Program-made: the position numbers and the translations under genes
Assembly: GCF_003751225.1 (NCBI RefSeq)
Contig: NZ_RJKE01000001.1
Coordinates: 3,410,001 to 3,474,000, forward strand
Length of the DNA stretch: 64,000 nt
Direction: 5' to 3'
Source of the DNA: Actinocorallia herbida
GTDB lineage: Bacteria > Actinomycetota > Actinomycetes > Streptosporangiales > Streptosporangiaceae
Notes under the pieces: model-generated
Told to the model about the DNA's origin: nothing
Seen by the model: the letters and a program-made list of their open reading frames with translations, nothing else
Databases searched by the model: none
Shown: piece by piece, positions 1 through 8,323 of the stretch
Layout of the letters: every line of letters starts with the position of its first letter
How positions within the stretch are numbered: the first letter of the stretch is position 1

Positions 1-894
1 TTCGACGCCCATGTCGAAGGGGTAGTCCGAGCCGAGCACGACCCGGTCGGCGCCGACGGCGGCGACGAGGGCGCGCAGCACGCCCGCGTCGTGGACGAGC
101 GAGTCGCACCAGATCCGGCGCAGGTAGGCGCTCGGCGGCTCGGCGCAGGTCCGCGCCTCGGGCCGCACCCGCCAGCCGTGGTCGGCGCGGCCCAGGTACG
201 TCGGCAGGTAGCCGCCGCCGTGCGCCGCGACGATCTTCAGCGCGGGATGCCGGTCGAGGACCCCGGCGAAGATCAGATGCGAGAGCGCGACCGCGTTCTC
301 CACCGGCTGCCCGACGATGTTCGACAGGTAGTACCGGTCGAGCCGCTCGTCCAGGGTGCAGCCGAAGGGGTGCACGAAGACGACGGCCCCGGTCGCGGCG
401 GCGTGCGCCCAGAAGGGTTCGAGACGCTCGTCGGAGAGCTCGACGCCGGGGGCGTGCGAGGAGATCTCGACGCCCTTCAGCCCGGCGGACAGCGCGTGGT
501 CCAGCGCCTCGGCCATGAGCGCGGGGTGCTGGAGCGGCACCAGCCCGAGCCCGTACAGGCGGTCGGGTGCCTGCGCGCAGTGCGCGGCGGTCCCCGCGTC
601 CGCGAGTTCCCAGACGGTCCGGGCCGCCGCCTCGTCCGTCCAGTAGTGGTAGTGCGACGGCGAGGGGCTGACGATCTGGACGTCGACGCCCTGCCCGTCC
701 ATGTCGGCGAGCCGTACCGGCACCTGGGTCAGCTTGGGGATGCGCGAGCCGACCATCGGGCCGGAGACCGCCAAGGACGGGGCCCCGTTACGGCGGGCGT
801 CGAGCGCGCGGTGCTCGGCAAGGCCGGGCAGGTCCGCGACCGCCGCCTCGATCTCCGGGAGGATGACGTGCGCGTGCACGTCCACGACGGTCAC
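1..894 (-). CDS. amidohydrolase family protein (ACMSD-like), 3' end outside window
   Basis: The first 298 codons of a metal-dependent amidohydrolase of the amidohydrolase-2/ACMSD group (decarboxylases and hydrolases of aromatic or muconate-type acids). The translation begins MTVVDVHAHV, so the HxH metal motif is at residues 7-9. FVHPFG, IVAAHGGG and VLGSDYPFDMG follow in the order typical of the family and give the remaining metal ligands and the catalytic Asp. The GTG start overlaps the stop of the upstream monooxygenase gene by 4 nt (GTGA), so the two are translationally coupled. It is the last visible gene of a leftward catabolic operon. The substrate is unknown; a ring-cleavage product or aromatic carboxylate is likely. 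The frame runs off position 1, so the C-terminus is not seen. Confidence 0.85.
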   Translation of the reverse strand, partial: MTVVDVHAHVILPEIEAAVADLPGLAEHRALDARRNGAPSLAVSGPMVGSRIPKLTQVPVRLADMDGQGVDVQIVSPSPSHYHYWTDEAAARTVWELADAGTAAHCAQAPDRLYGLGLVPLQHPALMAEALDHALSAGLKGVEISSHAPGVELSDERLEPFWAHAAATGAVVFVHPFGCTLDERLDRYYLSNIVGQPVENAVALSHLIFAGVLDRHPALKIVAAHGGGYLPTYLGRADHGWRVRPEARTCAEPPSAYLRRIWCDSLVHDAGVLRALVAAVGADRVVLGSDYPFDMGVE

Positions 895-2006
895 GGGAGT
901 TCCGTCAGCAGCGCGGAGGTACGGGCCATGGTGCCGGGCACGTCGCCCTGCTCGCCGGCCAGCTGCCACGCGCAGATCTGCACGGACGCCTCCACGACGG
1001 CCCGCACGCGCGGCAGCCGCCGGTCGGTGTAGCCGTCGAGGGGCTGCCCGGCGAGGATCAGCTCGGCGAGGACCGCCGCGTCCTCCAGGCACATCGCCGC
1101 GCCCTGCGCGATGGTGGGCGGGCAGGCGTGCGCCGCGTCGCCGATGAGCACGACCCGGCCGCGGTGCCACGGCCCGTCGACGAGCAGTGCCTCGAACCAG
1201 GTGTAGTTGACGCGGGCGCCCTCGACGAGCCCCGCGCGGATCTCCGTCCAGGCGCCTCCGTAGCCCTCGGCGAGCCGCCGCATCTCCGCGATCGGGTCGA
1301 GCCCGGCGACCTCGTCCTTCGGACGGGCCTTCTCGACCAGGTAGGCGTACATCTCGGTCGGGCTCGTCGGGCAGTAGCCCGCGATGTAGCAGGGGCCGCC
1401 GTACGCGAGGTCCGTCCGGGTGACGCCCTCAGGCCGCCGCGTGTGCACGCGCCAGATGCCCATCCCGACGGGTTCGGGCCGCGCCTCGACGCCGATGAGG
1501 TCCCGGACGTGGGAGCGGATGCCGTCGGCGCCGGCGACGAGGTCGTAGGAGCCGGTGGAGCCGTCCCGGAAGACGACGTCCACGCCTTCACCGGTGTCGG
1601 TGAGAGCGTCCACGGTGGTGCCGAAGCGGATGTTCACGCCGGCCTCGCGGACCGCCGCATGCAGGATCTCGGCGAGCTCGGGGCGGTTCATCCCGAGGGT
1701 GGCGGGCAGGTCGGGGCCGCCGGTCCTGGCGTCGGGGAACTCGGCGACGATGGTGCCGTCGGGCGCGGCGATGCCCAGGTCGTCGAAGGGGAAGCCCCCG
1801 GCCCGCACCGCGTCCCACACGCCGAGGGCGCGGAGCTGGCGCAGGGCGTTGCCCTGGAGGGTGATGCCGGAGCCGAGCGCGGACACGTCGGCGCTGATCT
1901 CGGCGATCTCGACGGTGACGCCGCCGCGCGCCAGCAGGACGGCGAGGGCCGACCCGGCCACGCCGCCGCCGACGATGAGGACTGTGCTGATGGGGTGGTC
2001 GCTCAT
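891..2006 (-). CDS. FAD-dependent aromatic monooxygenase
   Basis: A 371-aa class A flavoprotein monooxygenase (salicylate/3-hydroxybenzoate/kynurenine hydroxylase superfamily). It would hydroxylate an aromatic ring using NAD(P)H and O2. The N-terminal Rossmann fold has GGGVAG at residues 13-18. A GADGIRSHVR segment near residue 160 matches the second FAD/NADPH motif, and GDAAHACPP at 289-297 is the ribityl-binding GD motif. It is of usual length and has no signal peptide, so it is cytoplasmic. It lies 18 nt after the cyclase gene and overlaps the following amidohydrolase gene by 4 nt. The neighbours (FAH hydrolase, cyclase, amidohydrolase, MFS importer) place it as the activating oxygenase of an aromatic catabolic route. 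The substrate cannot be read from the sequence. Confidence 0.88.
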   Translation of the reverse strand: MSDHPISTVLIVGGGVAGSALAVLLARGGVTVEIAEISADVSALGSGITLQGNALRQLRALGVWDAVRAGGFPFDDLGIAAPDGTIVAEFPDARTGGPDLPATLGMNRPELAEILHAAVREAGVNIRFGTTVDALTDTGEGVDVVFRDGSTGSYDLVAGADGIRSHVRDLIGVEARPEPVGMGIWRVHTRRPEGVTRTDLAYGGPCYIAGYCPTSPTEMYAYLVEKARPKDEVAGLDPIAEMRRLAEGYGGAWTEIRAGLVEGARVNYTWFEALLVDGPWHRGRVVLIGDAAHACPPTIAQGAAMCLEDAAVLAELILAGQPLDGYTDRRLPRVRAVVEASVQICAWQLAGEQGDVPGTMARTSALLTELP

Positions 2007-2024
2007 GTGGGGTGGTCGCTCATT

Positions 2025-2984
2025 TCACTTGAGTGCGAGGGGGTTCACGGGGGAGCCGACCGCGCCGGTGATCGGCAGCGGCGGGGCGGCCAGGAGGAAC
2101 TCGTACGAGCCGTCGGCCGCGCAGTCGGCGGCCAGCTCCTCGAAGTCCCACATCTCGCCGATCAGCAGGCCCATGTTGGGGATGGCGACCTGGTGCAGCG
2201 GCTGGAAGGCGTCGTCGAACTCGTTGGGGCGGACTTCGAAGCCCCAGGTGTCGGTGGCGATCGCGGCGATCTCGGTGCGGTGCAGCCAGCCGGCGGTGGT
2301 GAAGGACAGGCCGGGGGCGGGGCCGCCGGCGTACTCGCCCCAGCCGTCGCGGCGGACCCGCGCGAGCTGGCCGGTGCGGACGCACACGAGGTCGCCGGAG
2401 CCGATCGCGACGCCGTGGGCCTCGGCGGTGGCGGTCAGGTGCGCCTCGGTGATGGCGAAGCCGTCGGGCAGCTCCCCGTCGGCGCCGATCACGCGGCCGA
2501 CGTCCAGCAGCACGCCGCGTCCGACGACGGGCGCGGCCAGGGTCTCGATCCCGGTGACGAGGTCGCCGTCGGAGGTCACGACCCGCTCCGCGGGGCGGCC
2601 GTTCCACGCCTTCCCGTGGTCGAAGATGTGGCCGAGGCCGTCCCACTGGGTGGAGCACTGGAGCGGCATCGCGATGACGTCGTCCGCGCCGCCGATCCCG
2701 TGCGGGAAGCCCTGGTTGCCCAGGGCCGCGTCGGTGCCGGTGTCGAGCATGGTGTGCACCGGGTTGGTGCGCCGTCGCCAGCCCTTCTGCGGCCCGTTCA
2801 TGTCGAACGACTGGGCGAGGGAGAAGCTGACGCCGCGCCGCACCAGCGCGGCGGCCTCGCGCCGCTTGACCTCGGTGAGGAAGTTGACGGTGCCGCGCAC
2901 GTCGTCCTCGCCCCAGCGGCCCCAGTTGGAGTACTTCGCGGCGGCCTTGGCGATCTCGCCCTCGGGATCGGTCCGGTCGAGCAT
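2025..2984 (-). CDS. cyclase family protein (kynurenine-formamidase-like hydrolase)
   Basis: A 319-aa member of the cyclase/KynB superfamily (PF04199). These metal-dependent hydrolases include arylformamidases and isatin hydrolases. The family metal-site region is visible as QWDGLGHI (residues 113-120), in the longer variant where D..xH replaces the HxGTHxD of short KynB proteins, followed by HGKAWNG. The length matches this long subgroup rather than the ~210-aa formamidases. Its ATG shares one base with the stop of the FAH gene (TGATG), so it is translationally coupled. With the flavin monooxygenase and the ACMSD-like amidohydrolase downstream it could open an amide, lactam or lactone intermediate. 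A kynurenine-like route is one option, but no kynureninase or ring dioxygenase is visible here. Confidence 0.85.
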   Translation of the reverse strand: MLDRTDPEGEIAKAAAKYSNWGRWGEDDVRGTVNFLTEVKRREAAALVRRGVSFSLAQSFDMNGPQKGWRRRTNPVHTMLDTGTDAALGNQGFPHGIGGADDVIAMPLQCSTQWDGLGHIFDHGKAWNGRPAERVVTSDGDLVTGIETLAAPVVGRGVLLDVGRVIGADGELPDGFAITEAHLTATAEAHGVAIGSGDLVCVRTGQLARVRRDGWGEYAGGPAPGLSFTTAGWLHRTEIAAIATDTWGFEVRPNEFDDAFQPLHQVAIPNMGLLIGEMWDFEELAADCAADGSYEFLLAAPPLPITGAVGSPVNPLALK

Positions 2985-3955
2985 CAGCCGGCCTTCCGGA
3001 CGATCCGGTTGCGCTGGGCGCCGAGACCGGTGATCGAGCCCTCCATGACGTCGCCGTCCTGGAGGAGAACGCCCCAGTGCATCCCGTTTCCGGCGGGGCT
3101 GCCGGTGAGGACGAGGTCGCCGGGCAGGAGCCGGGCGGACTGGGAGATGTACGACACGAGCCGGGCGATGCCGAAGATCATGTCCCGGGTGGACTCGGCC
3201 TGGTACGTCGTCCCGTTCACGTCCAGGCGGACGGTGAGGCCGGTGACGTCGCCGACGAACGCCGAGGGCACCAGGAACGGGCCGAGCGGGGTGAAGCCCG
3301 GGATGTTCTTCGACCGCTGCCAGTCGGTGCCGATCTCGGGCATGTCACGCCGGAACACCGCCTCGCGCGCGGTCAGGTCGTTGGCGATCGTGTAGGCGGC
3401 GACGTGCTCCAGCGCCTCGGCCTCGGAGACCCGGTAGGCCTCCTTGCCGATGACCGCGGTGAGCTCGAGCTCCCAGTCGGGCTTGGCGACCCAGTCGGGC
3501 ACCACGATGTCGTCGTACGGGCCGGTGATCGCGCTGGGCAGGCCGGTGAACACGTACGGCAGGTCCTCGGCGGCGCGGCGGTCCATCAGCGCGGCGGTGT
3601 CGGCGCGGATCTCGTCGTCGGTGCGCGGGTCGCCGGCGGAGCGGTGCGCGACGGCGAGGTCGATGACGTGCGTGCGGTAGTTCGCGCCGGACTGGAAGAC
3701 CTGCCGGGGCTCGACCGGGGCGAGGACGCGCAGATCGGCGAGGTCGAGGCGGGGACCGTCGGCCGCGGCGAGCGCGGTGAGCCGGGGGAGCGCGGCGGCC
3801 CAGTCGGCGAGGAGGCCGCGGGTGGTCTCGGGCAGGCCGGACCCGGTGAGGTCCACGACCCGGTCGCCGGCGACGAGCCCGGCGAACTCCCGGCCGTCGG
3901 CCGTCGCGAACGTGCCGACCGCGAACGGCGCGGCGGGTGACTCCTGAACGGTCAT
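2984..3955 (-). CDS. fumarylacetoacetate hydrolase family protein
   Basis: A 323-aa FAH-superfamily enzyme, the group that cleaves C-C bonds in acylpyruvates or hydrates 2-oxo-dienoates after ring fission. The metal ligands are visible as the two Glu of WELEL (residues 162 and 164) and the Asp of ANDLTARE (193). KNIPGFTPLGP and TGSPAGNG are also typical. An in-frame ATG exists 84 nt further upstream (4039). I chose 3955 because a strong AAGGAAA ribosome site precedes it and the extra N-terminal residues do not resemble the family. The gap to the MFS gene is 135 nt and contains a 17-bp palindrome, so this gene may start its own transcript. It is coupled to the cyclase gene by TGATG. Confidence 0.88.
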   Translation of the reverse strand: MTVQESPAAPFAVGTFATADGREFAGLVAGDRVVDLTGSGLPETTRGLLADWAAALPRLTALAAADGPRLDLADLRVLAPVEPRQVFQSGANYRTHVIDLAVAHRSAGDPRTDDEIRADTAALMDRRAAEDLPYVFTGLPSAITGPYDDIVVPDWVAKPDWELELTAVIGKEAYRVSEAEALEHVAAYTIANDLTAREAVFRRDMPEIGTDWQRSKNIPGFTPLGPFLVPSAFVGDVTGLTVRLDVNGTTYQAESTRDMIFGIARLVSYISQSARLLPGDLVLTGSPAGNGMHWGVLLQDGDVMEGSITGLGAQRNRIVRKAG

Positions 3956-4032
3956 GAGGTTTCCTTCCGTGATTGCGGTTCCACTGTGGCCGCCGTCACG
4001 TGATTTGGGAAATCGATTGCAGGTATGTGTTT

Positions 4033-4049
4033 CATCCACATCATGGATG
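4033..4049. promoter_or_regulatory. palindromic operator candidate before the FAH gene
   Basis: CATCCA-CATCA-TGGATG is a perfect 6-bp inverted repeat with a 5-nt spacer, located between the MFS stop and the FAH start on the minus strand. An almost identical site (14 of 17 bases the same) lies upstream of the MFS gene at 5386-5402. Two matching palindromes in front of two genes of one pathway suggest a shared regulator, for example of the IclR or GntR type. No regulator gene is visible nearby; it may lie beyond the left edge. Confidence 0.5.
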
Positions 4050-4090
4050 GCTTGGGGGGTGCGGGCCCTTCGCGGACCCGCACCGAAAGG

Positions 4091-5293
4091 TCAGGCCGCG
4101 GCCCGGCCGAACGCCGCGGCGTGCTGCCCGGACCCGCGCTTGAGCAGCACCGCGACCACCAGGGCGAGCACGATCGAGGCGCCGCCGACGATTCCGAGCG
4201 CGCCGCCCAGCCCGGCCGACGCCGCGGCGAGTCCGCCGACGACGAGCGGCGACAGGAACTCGCCGAGGAACAGGGCCGACGTCCAGACGCCGGTGCCGCG
4301 CCCGCGCTGCGCGAACGACAGCCCGTCCACCGCCCAGGTGAGCAGCGTCGGCAGCAGCAGCCCCGTCCCGAACCCGGTGAGCACCGCGCCCGCGACGACC
4401 ACCGGCACCGACCCGGCCGTCCCCACCAGCACGAGCCCGGCCCCCGCCACCGCGAACTCGCCCGCGAGCAACGGCCGCAGCCCCAGCCGCGTGGCCTTCG
4501 CGAACAGGCCGGCCCCGATCGCCGTGGCGAGCGACATCAGCGCGGTGATCCCGCCGATCGCGGCCGAGTCGGTGACGCCCGCGTCGTCGAGGACATAGGA
4601 GAGCTGCACGATCAGGGTGTAGAACACGAGGCCGCCGACGATCGTCACGAGGACCGGGACGGCGAGGCGTCCGGCGGAGACCGGCTCGTCGGCCTCGTGC
4701 TCGGGCCGCACCGGCTGCCATAGGAAGCGCGCCATCGGCACCGCCACGACCGCCGCCACGAGGTACAGCCAGAACACCGTTCGCCAGCCGCCCGCCCCGA
4801 GCGCCCCGCCGAGAGCGAAGAACAGCGTCGCCGACACGGTGGTGACCAGCGTCTGCACCCCGAGGTACCTGACCCGTCGTGGCCCCGACCAGTAGTCCGC
4901 GATGAGCGTCGTGCAGCAGGTCATGATCGCCGCCTCGCACACCCCGACCAGCGCCCGGCTCGCGAGGATCGCGTACAGCGAGTCGAGGTACAGCGGCGCC
5001 GTGCCGCACACCGAGTACGCGAGCATCGCCCAGACCAGCAGGCGCTTCCGGTCGAACCGGTCGGCGATCACCCCGGCGAACGGCGCGCCGATCGCGATGA
5101 ACAGCGCGGGCAGCGTCAGCACGACGGGCACGAGCACCTCCGCCCCGCCGACCGCCGCGAACTCCTCCTCCATCCGGGGCAGCACCGGTGAGAGCAGCAC
5201 CGCCCCGAGCACCGGCATACAACTGCCGACCAGCAACAACACGAGCTGCACCGGCCCCGCCGCACGGGCGGGGGCCGAGGGTGACCGAGACAC
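4091..5293 (-). CDS. MFS transporter, probably aromatic acid uptake
   Basis: A 400-aa, 12-helix major facilitator protein of the inner membrane. The cytoplasmic loop between helices 2 and 3 carries GVIADRFDRKRLL (residues 74-86), the MFS motif A. The protein is hydrophobic throughout and has no signal peptide. It is the first gene of the leftward catabolic operon (MFS, FAH, cyclase, monooxygenase, amidohydrolase), so import of the pathway substrate is more likely than drug export; this is inference from context. Two palindromes lie just upstream (5323-5336 and 5387-5401) and probably form its control region. Confidence 0.85.
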   Translation of the reverse strand: MSRSPSAPARAAGPVQLVLLLVGSCMPVLGAVLLSPVLPRMEEEFAAVGGAEVLVPVVLTLPALFIAIGAPFAGVIADRFDRKRLLVWAMLAYSVCGTAPLYLDSLYAILASRALVGVCEAAIMTCCTTLIADYWSGPRRVRYLGVQTLVTTVSATLFFALGGALGAGGWRTVFWLYLVAAVVAVPMARFLWQPVRPEHEADEPVSAGRLAVPVLVTIVGGLVFYTLIVQLSYVLDDAGVTDSAAIGGITALMSLATAIGAGLFAKATRLGLRPLLAGEFAVAGAGLVLVGTAGSVPVVVAGAVLTGFGTGLLLPTLLTWAVDGLSFAQRGRGTGVWTSALFLGEFLSPLVVGGLAAASAGLGGALGIVGGASIVLALVVAVLLKRGSGQHAAAFGRAAA

Positions 5294-5322
5294 GGGGTGG
5301 CCTCACAGAATGATCCGGGGAT

Positions 5323-5336
5323 GTGATGGCCATCAC
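5323..5336. promoter_or_regulatory. perfect 14-bp palindrome 30 nt before the MFS start
   Basis: GTGATGGCCATCAC reads the same on both strands and sits 29 nt upstream of the MFS start codon. This is where a promoter or 5' leader would be. It is a likely operator half of the control region shared with the ATCCA-N5-TGGAT site 50 bp further upstream. Confidence 0.4.
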
Positions 5337-5386
5337 TATGTGCCGCGTCCGCCCCCACCGGAAGACGGAGATTCCGTATGACGCAC

Positions 5387-5401
5387 ATCCACCGCATGGA
5401 T
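5387..5401. promoter_or_regulatory. second copy of the ATCCA-N5-TGGAT palindrome
   Basis: ATCCA-CCGCA-TGGAT lies 94 nt upstream of the MFS transporter start. With its flanking C it matches the site at 4033-4049 (CATCCAC..CATGGAT). The placement is that of an operator for the operon promoter. Confidence 0.5.
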
Positions 5402-5402
5402 A

Positions 5403-5488
5403 CCGTTCCTGAGCACTGTCCAGGAGTGTTCCCTCCCGGGGTCAGTGTGTCTGTCCCGAACGGTGCTGGACAGATTGGTCCCCGTCTT
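5403..5488 (-). other. possible right end / guide-RNA region of the tnpB element
   Basis: The 86 nt just downstream of tnpB contain an inverted repeat CTGTCCAG (5416-5423) / CTGGACAG (5466-5473). In IS200/IS605-type elements the 3' end of tnpB and the sequence beyond it encode the omega RNA and end at the element boundary, so structure is expected here. I cannot define the boundary or a guide without related copies to compare. Confidence 0.2.
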
Positions 5489-6999
5489 TCACGCGCCCGG
5501 TGGAGCGGCGGATCGTGTCCGCCCTCCGATCCGGGCCGGGCGGGGTTCCTCGAACCCGGGGTCGTGGTGTCGGGCCTGGGCGGTCCGATGCCCGGCATCA
5601 TCACTCCGGTGGTGCGGGGGCGGTGCCGTCCGTCGCCGGGCTCCATGGCCTTGGGCGCGCCGTCCGATCACGAGGCTTGCGGCCTCGTGGCGGCTGGTCT
5701 TGTGTGATGCTGTGCTGGTGGGTTGCTGCCAGTGCTGGGCTCCCCACCGGCTGGTGTAGGCCGCGTCGACCGCCACCAAGGCGATTGCGTGTTCGGCGGC
5801 CATCGAGACCAGGCGGCTTTCAGGCGGCCCGTCGGGATTCCGTGGACGACCTGGCGCAGGTGCCGCCTGCCGTGTTTCTCGCGGGTTTTGGCGTCGGTGA
5901 GGTGGCGGGTCCAGTGCAGGAGTCGGGTGAGGGCGTGGCGGAGTTGGGCGTCGCGGTGCGAGGCGGTGCCCGTCAGGTCGTAGGGGAACCGGCGTGGTCT
6001 TCCGATCGGGTCGCCGTGAACGTTGAGGTGCCAGGCGGCGAGGTGGTCGGCGTTGGTGTCGACCCCGACCACACCGCAGGCCAGAGCGGCCTCCAGCGGG
6101 ATCGCTCGCGCGGGCGTCCGCTGCCAGGATGCGTCCACGTACCAGCGGCCCCGTTCGGGGTCCAGGTGGATGCGGTAGGCCACCGCCCGGTCCGCCTCCA
6201 CCCGATCCGCCCACTCCTCACCCCTGTGCGGGAAGCAGATGCGGGCGGCCAGCACGTAGCGGCCGTGGGGGGCGGTGGCGAGACCGGCCAGCGGGGTGGG
6301 CAGTTTGATCGACACCTGCCCATCGGGGGTGATCCGCAGGGTTTCGTTGCCGTACCGCTTGCCGGTCTCACCGTCGGCGGACAGGAACCAGCGGGCCGCC
6401 TCCCACCGACCCCGCCACTCCTGCTCACTCACCCCGGCCGCCTCCAGCTGATGCCGGCCACGAGCCAGGCTCTTTCCGCCCCGCACGATGCGCACCCTGC
6501 CCTCGGCCCGGTCCGCTACGACCTGCTCCCGGCGCTGTCGCAGGACCGTGAGGCGACGGGATTTGCCGAACCACTCCGCTGCTGACCGGTACCCTCCCGG
6601 CACCCCCTGGGCGCCTTTCTGCCCGACCGGCAGGGCGAGCCGACCGTTGATCGTGGTGATGGCGGCGTCGAGGGTCGTGATGTGGGAGGTCTGGGAGCGG
6701 CGGGCCAGCGCCCACTGATCATGGGAGGCTTTTGTGATCGCACCCGCCCACCTCGATGACGATCCCGCGGTCAGCTCCCGTTTGCGCTCCGCCCACCGGC
6801 GAGCGCTGTGACCCAGGCCGTCACCGCAGCGCGCCTTGAGGTCCCGGGATGCGAGGGATCCCAGATGCGCGCCCACCAGCCGCAGCACCTCCTCGTCGGC
6901 CGCGGTGAGGTCTTTCAGGCGGGTCCGCACCGACACACCACAAGCCTCCGCAACCAGAAACGGCGCGGCCATCGACCGGAGCGACTTCGACTCAGCCAC
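5489..6999 (-). pseudogene. tnpB: degenerate tnpB (IS200/IS605-type RNA-guided nuclease), frameshifted
   Basis: This is an actinobacterial TnpB-like protein that would be about 503 aa if read through. The first frame runs from 6999 to about 5820 and contains the RuvC-I motif GVVGVDTNAD. The true C-terminus is in another frame that ends at 5489 and carries RLVSMAAEH...VAVDAAYTSRWGAQHW and RHEAASLVIGRR. The frames join at a run of three T at 5818-5820 (AAA on the coding strand); one extra base there restores a continuous reading GIPTGRLKSRLVSMAAEH. There are two further defects. The stretch that should hold the RuvC-II Glu (an EDL-like motif before TDAKTREKHGRR) appears to be missing. The last catalytic residue, Asp in relatives as I remember them, reads Glu in RHEAAS. 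No tnpA is present. The copy is therefore probably dead as a nuclease. Confidence 0.8.
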
Positions 7000-7331
7000 G
7001 CGCGGTCGTCCCCCACCTCAGTCGGCACAGGCGTACCAGCAGCATACGAACCCCCTCCGACCCGGCCGATGCCACCGAATGTGACCGGGCGAGAACCTAC
7101 TCCCGGTGCCGGGGCCACGTCCGGCGAATCCGGCAACACGCATTCCCTGCCGTGCCGCCGGAAGCAACGGCCACACCACGACCAAAGACACCACGACCAG
7201 CACCTCCGGGCCGCAATCCCCGCACACCACGGGCAAGAACCACGCAACGAGACAGCCTTACGAACACTCTCGGACACCCCTGAACACTCAACGGGCAACA
7301 GTTCAATCCGGTGGGGCGTCCCCCGGAAACG
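7000..7331. other. 332-bp gap without a recognised gene
   Basis: This lies between the tnpB start and the stop of the HEAT-repeat gene. Reading frames here (for example on the minus strand 6915-7298) have no protein-like composition. It is richer in A and T than its surroundings, with repeated CACGACC/ACACCACGACC-like runs. It presumably holds the left end and promoter of the tnpB element, but I could not find a defined end sequence. Confidence 0.4.
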
Positions 7332-8246
7332 TCAGCGGGGGAGGCCCAGGCGCTGGAGGGCGAGGGCTGCGAAGCCCATCAGGGGACGGGTCCATGGGAG
7401 GGGGAACACGGCCGAGGGGATGGGGTGGGAGGGGGCTTCGACGAGGAGGGTGAGGGCCTTGTCGGGGAACGGAGTGGCGGCGCGGTAGGCGAGGGCCACG
7501 GCGGCGGTGAGGCGGACGGCCGGGTGCGGGGCATCGAGGAGGGTGATGAGGAGCCGTGGGACGGCGGGGCCGGTGGCGGGGAGGTGCGCGAGAGCGAGGT
7601 TGGCGCTGGCCCGGGGGAGGTCGCGGCCTTCTGGGACGGCGAGGAGGGCGGCGACGGACTCGGAAGTGGCGGGCAGCCAGGCGAGGAGCTCGGCCGCGGT
7701 CGCGGCCACGACGGGGTCGGGGTCGCGGGTCCAGGCGATGAGCCGGGGCTGGAGCGCGGCGGCGGCGCGGTGGCAGTCGCGGGCCCAGGCGACGGCCGAG
7801 TCGTTCATGTCGTCCTCGTCGCACTCGGGCGCGTCGTCGTACTCGTAGAGGCAGAGGACGGCGGCGCGAGCCCGGTCCGGGGTGAGCCGGTCGGCCCGCG
7901 CGAACTCCAGGACCGGGTCGAACGGGAGGCCGGAGTCGTCGGCGTCACCGAGCGCGACGGCCCGCAGGAGCTCGATGACGGAGCCGCGCTCGGGCGTCCC
8001 CGGGTCATCGAGAAGCCACCCGAGGAACGGCACGACGTACGGGCTGGCCTCCCACCGGGTGCCCTGGTGATACACGTTCCCGTACAGCCGACGGTAGGCG
8101 TTCCGCCGCTCGTCCACCTCGGCCGAGGCCAACGCCCGGAGCTGCCCCGGCACGTCCTCGGCCGTGCCGTACGCGTGGTGCACGGATCCCCAAGCGACCT
8201 CGTCCAACCCGGGCAGCGAGTCCCCGCGCCCTGCTCCCGTTTCCAC
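7332..8246 (-). CDS. HEAT/armadillo-repeat protein
   Basis: A 304-aa soluble protein made of helical repeats. Repeated Ala/Leu-rich helix pairs such as DPVVAATAAELLAWL (about residues 176-190), RASANLALAHLPATGP and HPAVRLTAAVALAYRAA are spaced about 35-40 residues apart, as in PBS-lyase/HEAT repeats. The N-terminal third (WGSVHHAYGTAEDVPGQL, YRRLYGNVYHQGTRW) is typical of a family of actinobacterial HEAT-repeat proteins of unknown role. An acidic linker DDAPECDEDDMND lies near the middle. It is a single-gene unit starting with GTG; TACCCT 7 nt before the start looks like a -10 box of a leaderless transcript. A scaffold or interaction function is all that can be inferred. Confidence 0.72.
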   Translation of the reverse strand: METGAGRGDSLPGLDEVAWGSVHHAYGTAEDVPGQLRALASAEVDERRNAYRRLYGNVYHQGTRWEASPYVVPFLGWLLDDPGTPERGSVIELLRAVALGDADDSGLPFDPVLEFARADRLTPDRARAAVLCLYEYDDAPECDEDDMNDSAVAWARDCHRAAAALQPRLIAWTRDPDPVVAATAAELLAWLPATSESVAALLAVPEGRDLPRASANLALAHLPATGPAVPRLLITLLDAPHPAVRLTAAVALAYRAATPFPDKALTLLVEAPSHPIPSAVFPLPWTRPLMGFAALALQRLGLPR

Positions 8247-8323
8247 CCGAGTGAGGGTATCGCCCGTGGATCTGCCGGTGAGATGACTTTTGAATCGGTC
8301 TTCGACGGAGTGTAGTTCGCACC

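Noticed and set aside
1128-3395. A 755-codon plus-strand frame over the catabolic operon.
   Set aside because: It is antisense to three clear enzyme genes; Gly/Asp/Val-rich shadow composition.
5378-6585. Plus-strand frames opposite and beside tnpB.
   Set aside because: They lie over the antisense of the RuvC region and have no recognisable domain; no ribosome sites.
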